A stretch of DNA of 64,000 bases from Kribbella sp. CA-293567. Its GTDB lineage: Bacteria > Actinomycetota > Actinomycetes > Propionibacteriales > Kribbellaceae. The DNA is taken from assembly GCF_027627575.1 (NCBI RefSeq), contig NZ_CP114065.1, forward strand, positions 1,860,001-1,924,000, given 5' to 3'. The position numbers and the translations under genes are program-made. Of this stretch, positions 57,254 to 64,000 are shown in pieces; the first letter of the stretch is position 1; the number at the start of each line of letters is the position of its first letter. A model generated the notes under the pieces. That model ran no database searches. It saw nothing but the letters and a program-made list of their open reading frames with translations, and had not been told where the DNA came from.

Positions 57254-58301
57254 TCTGTCCCTGTCCGGCCCCGACCTGTGTACGGCGCTGGTCGACGTCT
57301 CGTCGGTCAGCGGGACCGAGCAGGAACTGGCCGACGCGGTCGAGGCGGCGCTCTCGGCGTACCCGCACCTGAGCGTCAGCCGGCACGGCAACACCGTCGT
57401 CGCCCGGACCGAGCTGGGCCGCGCCGAGCGGATCGTGATCGCCGGGCACCTCGACACCGTCCCGCTGAACGGCAACCTGCCGGCCCGGCGCGCGGACGGG
57501 CTGATCCACGGGCTCGGTGCCTGCGACATGAAAGGCGGCGTCGCCGTCGGCCTGCGGCTCGCGGCGACCCTGACCGAGCCGAACCGCGACGTCACCTACG
57601 TGTTCTACGACTGCGAAGAGATCGAAGCCGAGCGAAACGGTCTGTTCAAGCTCACCCAGACGCATCCCGACCTGCTGCAGGGCGTGTTCGCCGTGGTGAT
57701 GGAGCCGTCGAACGCGGTGGTCGAGGCAGGCTGCCAGGGCACGATGCGGGTCGACGTGACCACGCGCGGCGAGCGGGCACACTCGGCGCGGTCGTGGATG
57801 GGCGAGAACGCGATCCACGCCGCCGGCGAGATCCTCGACCGGCTGGCGGCGTACGAGCCGCGGCGGGTGCCGATCGACGGGCTGGAGTACCGCGAGGGCC
57901 TGAACGCGGTCGGGATCAGCGGTGGGGTCGCCGGCAACGTCGTACCGGATCTGTGCGTGGTGTCGGTGAACTACCGGTTCGCGCCCAGCCGGTCGGAGGC
58001 GGAGGCCGAGGCGCATGTCCGGGAGGTGTTCGCCGGGTACGACGTGGTGGTCACCGACACCTCCCCGGGTGGTCTGCCGGGGCTCGACCGGCCGGCCGCG
58101 GCCGCGTTCCTGCAGGTGGTCGGCGGCGAGCCGAAGCCGAAGTTCGGCTGGACCGACGTGGCGCGGTTCACGCTGCTCGGCGTACCGGCGGTGAACTACG
58201 GGCCGGGGGATCCGCTGCTCGCCCACAAGCAGGAGGAATTCGTGCCCGACGCGGAGATCGAGCAGTGTGAACAGCGGTTGAGGAGTTGGTTGACGGCGTG
58301 A
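57240..58301 (+). CDS. dapE: Succinyl-diaminopimelate desuccinylase
   Basis: A 353-residue zinc-dependent M20-type hydrolase that removes succinate from N-succinyl-LL-diaminopimelate, two steps after DapD in the pathway. Metal and catalytic residues: IAGHLDTVP, GLGACDMKGGVAV, FYDCEEIE, VMEPSN and the late GDPLLAHKQEEF His. Length and motifs match actinobacterial DapE. The ATG at 57240 lies inside the VOC gene with GAGGA about 8 nt upstream. Confidence 0.93.
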   Translation: MAKLDLSLSGPDLCTALVDVSSVSGTEQELADAVEAALSAYPHLSVSRHGNTVVARTELGRAERIVIAGHLDTVPLNGNLPARRADGLIHGLGACDMKGGVAVGLRLAATLTEPNRDVTYVFYDCEEIEAERNGLFKLTQTHPDLLQGVFAVVMEPSNAVVEAGCQGTMRVDVTTRGERAHSARSWMGENAIHAAGEILDRLAAYEPRRVPIDGLEYREGLNAVGISGGVAGNVVPDLCVVSVNYRFAPSRSEAEAEAHVREVFAGYDVVVTDTSPGGLPGLDRPAAAAFLQVVGGEPKPKFGWTDVARFTLLGVPAVNYGPGDPLLAHKQEEFVPDAEIEQCEQRLRSWLTA

Positions 58302-58342
58302 GGCGCGCCCCGTTCCAGCAGGTCCGTACTGGTTCGCCGCAC

Positions 58343-58348
58343 TAACCT
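58343..58348 (+). promoter_or_regulatory. -10 box of the LOG-family gene (leaderless)
   Basis: TAACCT, 6 nt before the ATG at 58355. Confidence 0.5.
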
Positions 58349-58354
58349 GGGGGC

Positions 58355-59224
58355 ATGGCAGAACCATCGATCCACCCCGACCGTCCGCAGGGCTCGCAGC
58401 AGCGAGGGCCTGTCGTGATGCGCCGCAACCAGGTGCAGCAGTCGACCTCCGAGCAGCGGCTGCTGGACAGCCGCGGCCCGTCGGACTGGGTGCACACCGA
58501 CCCGTGGCGGGTGCTGCGGATCCAGTCGGAGTTCATCGAGGGCTTCGGGATGCTGGCCGAGCTCGGGCCGGCGATCAGCGTCTTCGGGTCGGCGCGGACC
58601 AAGCCGGACGACCCGATGTACGCCGCCGCCGAGCAGTTCGGGCGGAAGCTGGTCGCGGCCGGGTACGCCGTGATCACGGGTGGCGGGCCGGGGGTGATGG
58701 AGGCGGCGAACAAGGGCGCCTCCGAGGCGGACGGGGTGTCGGTCGGGCTGGGCATCGAGCTGCCCTTCGAGAACGGCCTGAACGAGTGGGTCGACGTCGG
58801 GATGAACTTCCGCTACTTCTTCACCCGCAAGACGATGTTCGTGAAGTACGCGCAGGGGTTCGTGGTGATGCCGGGCGGGTTCGGCACCCTGGACGAGCTG
58901 TTCGAGGCGCTCACCCTGGCGCAGACCCGCAAGGTGACGTCGTTCCCGGTGGTGCTGTTCGGTACGTCGTACTGGAGCGGGCTGGCCGACTGGCTGCGCG
59001 AGACGATGCTTGCCGACGGCAAGATCTCGCCGGCCGACCTGGACATGTTCACGATCACCGACGACGTGGACGAGGCGATCAGCTACATCGTCAAGTCCGG
59101 TGAGCTGGCCGACGCGGCGGCCGAGGAAGCCGCGTCGTCGGCGGCGCGGGACGTCGCCGAGGCCGACAGCCCGGAGGCCCGGGAGCGGCGTGAGGTGCGG
59201 CGGCTCGGCTCCGACGGGAGCTGA
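58355..59224 (+). CDS. LOG-family (TIGR00730) Rossmann-fold protein
   Basis: A 289-residue protein with the lysine-decarboxylase-like Rossmann fold. Motifs: ISVFGSARTKPDDPMY, VITGGGPGVMEAANKGA, FRYFFTRKTMFVKYAQGFVVMPGGFGTLDELFEAL (PGGFGTxxE). LOG proteins cleave nucleotide 5'-monophosphates to release the base (cytokinin-activating in plants); bacterial roles vary. In actinobacteria a long-form LOG gene near dapE is common, as here. The C terminus is an acidic, Ala-rich tail. Confidence 0.9.
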   Translation: MAEPSIHPDRPQGSQQRGPVVMRRNQVQQSTSEQRLLDSRGPSDWVHTDPWRVLRIQSEFIEGFGMLAELGPAISVFGSARTKPDDPMYAAAEQFGRKLVAAGYAVITGGGPGVMEAANKGASEADGVSVGLGIELPFENGLNEWVDVGMNFRYFFTRKTMFVKYAQGFVVMPGGFGTLDELFEALTLAQTRKVTSFPVVLFGTSYWSGLADWLRETMLADGKISPADLDMFTITDDVDEAISYIVKSGELADAAAEEAASSAARDVAEADSPEARERREVRRLGSDGS

Positions 59225-59300
59225 GACTGCCTCTTGACAACCGGCGACCGGCCCGTGGTTGTGCGGGGTTGTCCGTCGGCATGGCACGATCGGTCCCGTG

Positions 59301-60599
59301 ATGTGGTTCTTCGGGTTGATTGTGGTGCTCCTGATCGGGGCTGTTGCCGTCGTTGCGTCGGGACGATGGGGTGCGATGGGCCCCGCGTACGACGACCGGC
59401 CGGATCTGACGGTGCCCGCGCGGCAAGCGCTCACCGCCGCGGACCTGGAGACGGCCCGGTTCGGCGTCGGCCTGCGCGGCTACCGGATGGACGAGGTCGA
59501 CACGCTGCTCGAGCGGGTCGCCCGCGAGGTGGCCGAACGCGACCGCCGGATCGCCGACCTGGAGCGAGCCGTCAGCCCGATCGTCCACGGTCCCGAAGGT
59601 GCCGGCTTCACCGCCCGCGCCGACTACCAGTACGCCGACTTCGACGACACCGGCTACAGCAAGCCGATCCTCGTCGGCGGTGACTTCCCACCGCAGCCGG
59701 AAGCCGCGAACACCCCGGAGCCGGCCGAAGCACCCCCCGCAGCCGAAGCCGCCGCCGAAGTGCCTGCCGCACAGGAAGCCCCGGCCCAGCCCGAGACCGA
59801 CCTCCCCGGTGACGCGCCTGCTCAGCCGCCCGCAGTTGGCAGCACCGAGGATGACGCAACCTCGCCGGCCCCTGCGGCAGTCGAAGCTCAGCCGGACATC
59901 GCCCTTCCCGGCGGTGTGCCCGTTCAGCAGCCGGCCGCCAGCAGCACCGAGCCGGAGTCCGCTCCGGCTGACCAGCCCGCTGTCGCCCGCGCAGAAGCAC
60001 CGGCGGATCTGCGCGACGAGCATGCTGTGACCCGTGCAGACGCATCCGCGGCATCGGCGGATCTGCACGACGAACACGCTGTGACTCGCGCAGACGCATC
60101 CCCGGCATCGGCGGATTTGCGCGACGAGCACGCTGTGACCGGCGCAGACGCATCCGCGACATCGGCGGATCTGCACGAGGACCATGCTGTGACCGGCGCA
60201 GACGCATCCCCGGCATCGGCGGAGCTGCGCGACGAGCACGCTGTATCCGGCTCAGACGCACCGCCTGCGCGGACGCACGACGACGTACCGGCTGATGACT
60301 GGTTCACGAACGACGAGCCGCCGGTCTCGGCTCTCGACGAGCAGCCGAAGGCGCCCGTCCCGCTTCCGCCGCTGCTCCAGGAGCTTGTGCACACCCAGGA
60401 CGACTCGGAGGCAACTCCGTGGTTCGAGGCCAAGGAGCCGCCGCCGGACCACACCGGCACCTTCCAGGCCGTCACCCCGGACGTGGACGCCACGGACCAG
60501 GCAGCTGAGGAAGACGCCGATGGCCTCGACGCCGACGGCCGGCCACGCGGCCGCCACAGCGCCGCGCCCGATGTGAGCTCCGTCCAGCGCCCCACCTGA
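59301..60599 (+). CDS. DivIVA-domain membrane protein with Pro/Ala-rich and tandem-repeat tail
   Basis: About 432 residues. One N-terminal helix (FFGLIVVLLIGAVAVVASG) is followed by a DivIVA-like segment (LTAADLETARFGVGLRGYRMDEVDTLLERVAREVAERDRRIADLERAV), a short coiled coil. The remaining 330 residues are low complexity: Pro/Ala/Glu-rich, then five tandem 18-residue repeats of the ADLRDEHAVTRADAS type (60003-60272), then a Pro-rich acidic tail. Probably a membrane-bound cell-pole or envelope scaffold with a disordered cytoplasmic tail. GTG 59298 and ATG 59301 are both possible starts. Confidence 0.78.
   Translation: MWFFGLIVVLLIGAVAVVASGRWGAMGPAYDDRPDLTVPARQALTAADLETARFGVGLRGYRMDEVDTLLERVAREVAERDRRIADLERAVSPIVHGPEGAGFTARADYQYADFDDTGYSKPILVGGDFPPQPEAANTPEPAEAPPAAEAAAEVPAAQEAPAQPETDLPGDAPAQPPAVGSTEDDATSPAPAAVEAQPDIALPGGVPVQQPAASSTEPESAPADQPAVARAEAPADLRDEHAVTRADASAASADLHDEHAVTRADASPASADLRDEHAVTGADASATSADLHEDHAVTGADASPASAELRDEHAVSGSDAPPARTHDDVPADDWFTNDEPPVSALDEQPKAPVPLPPLLQELVHTQDDSEATPWFEAKEPPPDHTGTFQAVTPDVDATDQAAEEDADGLDADGRPRGRHSAAPDVSSVQRPT
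60003..60272 (+). repeat. Five 54-bp in-frame tandem repeats
   Basis: Each unit encodes 18 residues; first residues alternate ADLRDEHAV and ADLHDEHAV, followed by TRADAS or TGADAS and a variable pair. The last unit is the most diverged (AELRDEHAVSGSDAP). Length of the array is a multiple of three, so unit gain or loss keeps the frame. Confidence 0.85.
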
Positions 60600-60609
60600 T
60601 GATCACCGC

Positions 60610-61170
60610 ATGACCGCGCCCAGTCCCGACGGCGCGCTCCGCTGCAGCTGGGCGACCTCGGCCCCGGAGTACATCGCGTACCACGACGACGAGTGGGGCC
60701 GGGAGATCCGCGACGACCAGGCGCTGTACGAGCGGCTGACGCTGGAGGGGTTCCAGTCCGGGCTGTCCTGGATCACGATCCTGCGCAAGCGGGAGAACTT
60801 CCGGCGGGCGTTCGACCAGTTCGACCCCGAGCGAGTCGCGGCGTACGGCCCGGGCGACTTCGACCGGCTGATGGCCGACGCCGGCATCGTCCGCAACCGG
60901 CTCAAGATCAACGCCACCATCACCAACGCCCGGGCCCTGCTCGAGCTGGCGCCCGGCGAGCTGACCGAGCTGCTCTGGTCCTTCCGGCCCGCCAACCACC
61001 CGGCGCCGAAGACGATGGCCGACGTCCCGGCCACCACCCCGGAGTCCGTCGCGATGTCGAAAGCCCTGAAGAAGAAGGGCTTCGTCTTCATCGGCCCCAC
61101 CACCAGCTACGCGCTGATGCAGGCGACCGGCATCGTCAACGACCACCTCGCCGACTGCATCGCCCGCTGA
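60610..61170 (+). CDS. tag: DNA-3-methyladenine glycosylase I
   Basis: A 186-residue HhH-type base-excision glycosylase for 3-methyladenine. The N terminus RCSWATSAPEYIAYHDDEWG and EGFQSGLSWITILRKRENFRRAF carry the characteristic His, Asp and aromatic residues; the C-terminal GFVFIGPTTSYALMQATGIVNDHLADC has the zinc-binding His/Cys of Tag. Follows the DivIVA-like gene by 10 bp on the same strand. A second, unrelated alkylation-repair gene lies at 12148. Confidence 0.92.
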   Translation: MTAPSPDGALRCSWATSAPEYIAYHDDEWGREIRDDQALYERLTLEGFQSGLSWITILRKRENFRRAFDQFDPERVAAYGPGDFDRLMADAGIVRNRLKINATITNARALLELAPGELTELLWSFRPANHPAPKTMADVPATTPESVAMSKALKKKGFVFIGPTTSYALMQATGIVNDHLADCIAR

Positions 61171-61369
61171 CCGGACCGGGGCTGTGAGCGGTCTCAAACG
61201 ACGGGTTACCCGGCCGGTTCCGGTCCGTACCGAGCGTGCGTGCAGGAATACCCTCGGTTATTTCCCGGCCTGGTGCGGAAAATGCGGGCTCTTGGTATCA
61301 CTTTCGGGTCAGTTGCTTTCGGTAGTCCACCGATCGCTGTCCGCCCCAAGATCTGAATGAGGCCCGCCC

Positions 61370-62032
61370 ATGCCACGCAAGATCATGTCCTCCCTGGCCG
61401 TCCTGGCCACCGCCGCCCTCGGCGCCACCGCCTTCGCCGCCGTCCCCGCCGCGGCGGCGCCCGCTCCCGAGCGGGCGGAGGCCACCGTCGTCTCGTCGTA
61501 CGCCGGTTCGCCGGAGGAAGCCGCCAACAACAAGGCGTTCTACGACGCGGTGATGAAGTCCGCCAAGGCCCAGCAGGCCAAGAGCGGCAACAAGCTCGCC
61601 GCGGTCACCGTCCGGTACCGCGTCAACGCTCCCACCTTCGCCAGCCAGATCGCGCGCTCGACGCAGATCTGGAACTCGTCGGTGAGCAACGTCCGGCTGG
61701 TGCAGACCACCGGGACGTACGACTTCTACTACCGTGAGGGCAACGACTCCCGCGGTTCGTACGCCTCCACCAACGGTCACGGCCGCGGCTTCATCTTCAT
61801 CGACTACCGCCAGGCCCAGCAGTACAACTCGACCCGGATCACGGCCCACGAGACCGGCCACGTGCTCGGTCTGCCGGACCGCTACTCCGGTCCGTGCAGC
61901 GAGCTGATGTCCGGTGGCGGCCCCGGCCCGTCCTGCACCAACGCGACCCCGAACGCCAACGAGCGCAGCCGGGTCAACCAGCTGTGGGCCAACGGCAAGA
62001 CCGATCTGAACACCTTCCGGACCGTTCGCTGA
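61370..62032 (+). CDS. Snapalysin-type secreted metalloprotease
   Basis: A 220-residue secreted zinc protease of the M7 snapalysin type. Signal peptide (residues about 1-29, [23 protein letters not shown]), a short propeptide, and the active site [11 protein letters not shown], the HExxHxxGxxD of snapalysin with His, His and Asp as zinc ligands and Glu as base. Four Cys in the last 60 residues may form disulfides ([16 protein letters not shown]). The ATG at 61370 has GAGG about 8 nt upstream. It is preceded by a 199-bp gap in which no convincing promoter pair could be fixed, and is followed by a strong hairpin. Confidence 0.88.
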   Translation: MPRKIMSSLAVLATAALGATAFAAVPAAAAPAPERAEATVVSSYAGSPEEAANNKAFYDAVMKSAKAQQAKSGNKLAAVTVRYRVNAPTFASQIARSTQIWNSSVSNVRLVQTTGTYDFYYREGNDSRGSYASTNGHGRGFIFIDYRQAQQYNSTRITAHETGHVLGLPDRYSGPCSELMSGGGPGPSCTNATPNANERSRVNQLWANGKTDLNTFRTVR

Positions 62033-62059
62033 GCGGCCTGCCGATCCACTGAACGCGCT

Positions 62060-62091
62060 GCGGCCCGGAACCGGTCAGGGTTCCGGGCCGC
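62060..62091. terminator. Terminator between protease and enoyl-CoA hydratase genes
   Basis: GCGGCCCGGAACC (62060-62072) and GGTTCCGGGCCGC (62079-62091), perfect 13-bp stem with a 6-nt loop, between convergent genes. Confidence 0.85.
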
Positions 62092-62106
62092 GGTGCGTCA
62101 GCAGGC

Positions 62107-62898
62107 CTACTTGCCGTGGAAGACCGGCTTCTCCTTGGCGACGAAGGAGGCGACCGCGTTGTGGTGGTCCTCGGTCGCGCCGGTCAGCCGCATCTTGCCG
62201 GCCTCGAACTCCAGTGCCTCGGCCAGGGTGTGCGTCGCGGAGTACGCGACCGACTGGCGGATCGAGCCGTAGGCGACCGTCGGGCCGTTCGCCAGTTTGG
62301 TGGCCAGCTCGGCAGTCGCGGCCGTCAGTTCCTCCGCCGGTACGACGGAGCTGGCCAGGCCGAGCGTCAACGCTTCGGCCGCGGGCACCGTGCGCGGGAA
62401 GTAGAGCAACTCGGTGGCACGAGCCTGGCCGACCAGCCGGGGGAGGGTCCAGGAGATGCCGGTGTCGCAGGACAGCGCGATGCCGGCGAAGGCGAGATTG
62501 AATCCCGCCGTCTCGGCGACGATCCGGAAGTCGCAGGCGAAGGCCATCGACGCGCCGGCCCCGGCGGCGACCCCGTTCACCGCGGCGATCACCGGCTTCG
62601 GCATCTCGGCCAGGGCCAGCGCGATCGGGGCGAAGTGGTCGGGGACCGTGCTCCACAACGCGTCCAGGTCGTTGGCCTGGAGCAGCCCGATGTGCTCCTT
62701 CAGATCCTGGCCGACGCAGAACGCGCGCCCGGTGCCGGTCAGCACGACACACCGGACGGCGTCGTCCGTGGCGGCCGCCTGGACCGCGTCCCGCAGCGCG
62801 ACCTTGGTCGGCGTGTCGAGCGAGTTCATCGCGTCCGGCCGGTTCAGCGTGATCGTGGCGACGCCCGCGGTCACGTCGTACGCGACAGAGTCACTCAT
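62107..62898 (-). CDS. Enoyl-CoA hydratase/isomerase (PaaG-like)
   Basis: A 263-residue crotonase-fold enzyme. Seen: ITLNRPDAMNSLDTPTKVALRDAV, the oxyanion segments GRAFCVGQDLKEH and AAVNGVAAGAGASMAFACDFRI, and SCDTGISWTLPRLVGQARATELL, where an Asp (CDTG) replaces the usual second catalytic Glu, as in PaaG-type isomerases. Likely acts in phenylacetate or aromatic acyl-CoA breakdown, consistent with the adjacent PaaX regulator on the same strand, 32 bp upstream. Confidence 0.85.
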   Translation of the reverse strand: MSDSVAYDVTAGVATITLNRPDAMNSLDTPTKVALRDAVQAAATDDAVRCVVLTGTGRAFCVGQDLKEHIGLLQANDLDALWSTVPDHFAPIALALAEMPKPVIAAVNGVAAGAGASMAFACDFRIVAETAGFNLAFAGIALSCDTGISWTLPRLVGQARATELLYFPRTVPAAEALTLGLASSVVPAEELTAATAELATKLANGPTVAYGSIRQSVAYSATHTLAEALEFEAGKMRLTGATEDHHNAVASFVAKEKPVFHGK

Positions 62899-62930
62899 CG
62901 TGGCAAGCTCCTAGCACTCGGTGAAAACAG

Positions 62931-63779
62931 TCAGTGAACGGTCAGGCAGTTGTCCACGAAACGCCCGGCCGCGTGGCTCAGGCGGGTGGCGTGGAAGTCG
63001 AAGAAGGCGGCCGCCCGGGTGCCGGCCCAGTCGGCCGGCAGCAGTTCGGCCGGCAGGCCCGGGTCGACGAACAGGAACTTGCGCCATTCGTGCACGAGCT
63101 CCGACCGTACGGCGAACGCCTGCTCGTCGGTGACCTCGTCGCCCGCGCTGCTGGCCAGCGGCTTGGCCTCGGTCAGCCACACGTCGTACGACGCGCCGAG
63201 CGCGTCCAGCTTCCAGACCCGGCGGGCGAACTCCGCCGCGTCGTCCTCGACCGGCGCCCGGAACCGGTCCGCGGCGATGCCTTCCTGGCCGAGGATCTGG
63301 TCCACCTCGGCGTCGTTGCGCAGCCCGACCCAGGCCGCGTCGGACAGCGGAGCCCAACCCAGGAAGGCGAGTTGACCGGCCAGTTGCTCGCGGCGGCGCG
63401 CGTTCGGCACCTCCTGCAGGATGACCAGATGCCAGTGCCCGTCCCAGCTCGGGTCGCCCTTCCGGCCGGCGCCAGGGCCGCTGTCAGGGCCGCCGGCGGA
63501 GTCGTTGCCGTCGGCCTCGGAAGCGGTCCGGTAGATCCGGGCGGCGGCGTCGTCGAGGCGGCGACGCGCCCGGGAGGTCAGGCCGTAACCAGGTTGTCCG
63601 TCGATCCGGACCGGCTCCAGCCAGCCCTGCCGGACCATCCGCGACACGGCGGTCCGGACAGCCGGAGGATGCACGCCCAGCGGGGCAAGCAGCCGTACCA
63701 GAGCGGCCACCGGTGCGCGCGCGCCGCGGGCGCGCAGGTGGTCGCCGTACAGGTCGAAGAGCGCTGATCGGGCGTGCAC
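62931..63779 (-). CDS. PaaX-family repressor
   Basis: A 282-residue regulator. N-terminal winged helix (SALFDLYGDHLRARGARAPVAALVRLLAPLGVHPPAVRTAVSRMVRQGWLEPVRIDGQPGYGLT) and the PaaX C-terminal domain (WDGHWHLVILQEVPNARRREQLAGQLAFLGWAPLSDAAWVGLR, then SELVHEWRKFLFVDPGLPAELLPADWAGTRAAAFF). PaaX represses phenylacetate catabolic genes and is released by phenylacetyl-CoA. The GTG at 63779 is chosen because VHARSALFDL fits the family start; a GTG at 63806 would add nine residues. First gene of an apparent operon with the enoyl-CoA hydratase. Confidence 0.9.
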   Translation of the reverse strand: MHARSALFDLYGDHLRARGARAPVAALVRLLAPLGVHPPAVRTAVSRMVRQGWLEPVRIDGQPGYGLTSRARRRLDDAAARIYRTASEADGNDSAGGPDSGPGAGRKGDPSWDGHWHLVILQEVPNARRREQLAGQLAFLGWAPLSDAAWVGLRNDAEVDQILGQEGIAADRFRAPVEDDAAEFARRVWKLDALGASYDVWLTEAKPLASSAGDEVTDEQAFAVRSELVHEWRKFLFVDPGLPAELLPADWAGTRAAAFFDFHATRLSHAAGRFVDNCLTVH

Positions 63780-63963
63780 GAGACCTGAGTCTGCCGTATG
63801 GTGCACGGCTCTGGCCCGGGATCGGGGATAATGGGTCGAGATACACACTTTGCGATGCGCGCCGACGGCGCATCACCGCGTGGGCGCCGGCGACGGACAG
63901 CCCCTGCGGTGTCGTCGCTCAACACCGAAGAGGGCAGTATCCAATGAGGGAAGGGGTGCGCGC

Positions 63964-64000
63964 ATGGCGGCGATGAAGCCGCGGACGGGCGATGGTCCGC
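63964..64000 (+). CDS. DUF3117 protein, 5' end only
   Basis: The final 37 bases encode MAAMKPRTGDGP, the nearly invariant start of the small actinobacterial DUF3117 family (about 55 residues). A purine-rich ribosome site (GGGAAGGGG) lies about 10 nt upstream. The gene runs off the window. Function is unknown; the high conservation suggests a core role. Confidence 0.8.
   Translation, partial: MAAMKPRTGDGP

Noticed and set aside
1..64000. tRNA, rRNA, CRISPR arrays, transposases, integrases
   Set aside because: No clover-leaf, spacer-repeat pattern, DDE or recombinase motifs were seen by eye; small RNAs cannot be excluded without a covariance search.

Overview
This 64-kb window is very GC-rich actinobacterial chromosome. 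The gene content (mycothiol deacetylase mshB, an Sdh1-type succinate dehydrogenase, DUF5302 and DUF3117 small proteins, LAL/LuxR and NB-ARC regulators, many GTG starts and leaderless -10 boxes) fits a soil actinomycete of the Propionibacteriales/Kribbella type. The genus is inference. I saw no rRNA, tRNA, CRISPR array, transposase or integrase. No stretch longer than about 225 bp lacks a gene; the longer gaps hold terminators, operators or repeats.

Layout. 1-6263: an enolase-superfamily enzyme, RmuC, an MFS exporter behind a SoxR-like box, a secreted NodB deacetylase, a DUF817 membrane protein and a GNAT acetyltransferase. 6298-12147: ychF followed by an accessory segment. Its 3' end is repeated, almost exactly once and in decayed form two or three more times, with small cargo modules between copies: an Abi_2/HEPN protein with a structured leader; an isochorismatase-type hydrolase with a CGNR-like regulator; a two-gene operon of unknown function. 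12148-15735: alkylation-repair protein, methyltransferase, LysE exporter, DUF5302 protein and an ArsR-SRPBCC pair with a clear operator. 15748-22723: a hydrolase-glycosyltransferase fusion and a methyltransferase, divergent from a giant LAL regulator that is coupled to a kinase-like phosphotransferase. 22778-30048: DedA, a NodB-like lipoprotein, acyltransferase, pterin dehydratase, a TetR-carboxylesterase pair and UbiB. 30197-33957: sdhCAB (membrane, flavoprotein, iron-sulfur order) with a coupled small upstream gene.

34065-41428 holds a hypothetical protein, a NUDIX hydrolase and a five-gene oligopeptide ABC importer ending in a strong terminator. 41437-47641 holds two paralogous XRE/NB-ARC/TPR regulators around a small LuxR-type protein and mshB. 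47698-53000 holds a flavin reductase, VanW-like protein, orphan PemK-like protein, GNAT, ferredoxin fdxA and a secreted two-domain wall protein. 53083-61170 holds dapD and dapE (succinylase branch of lysine/DAP synthesis) with a kinase, LacI, DksA-like, VOC, LOG, a DivIVA-like repeat protein and tag. 61370-64000 holds a snapalysin-type protease, enoyl-CoA hydratase, PaaX and the first codons of a DUF3117 gene.

The most unusual feature is 7346-12147, which reads like a small array of cassettes captured one after another at the 3' end of ychF. The cassette next to ychF carries the Abi_2 gene, preceded by a promoter and a UUCG-capped hairpin that may be a regulatory or antitoxin RNA.
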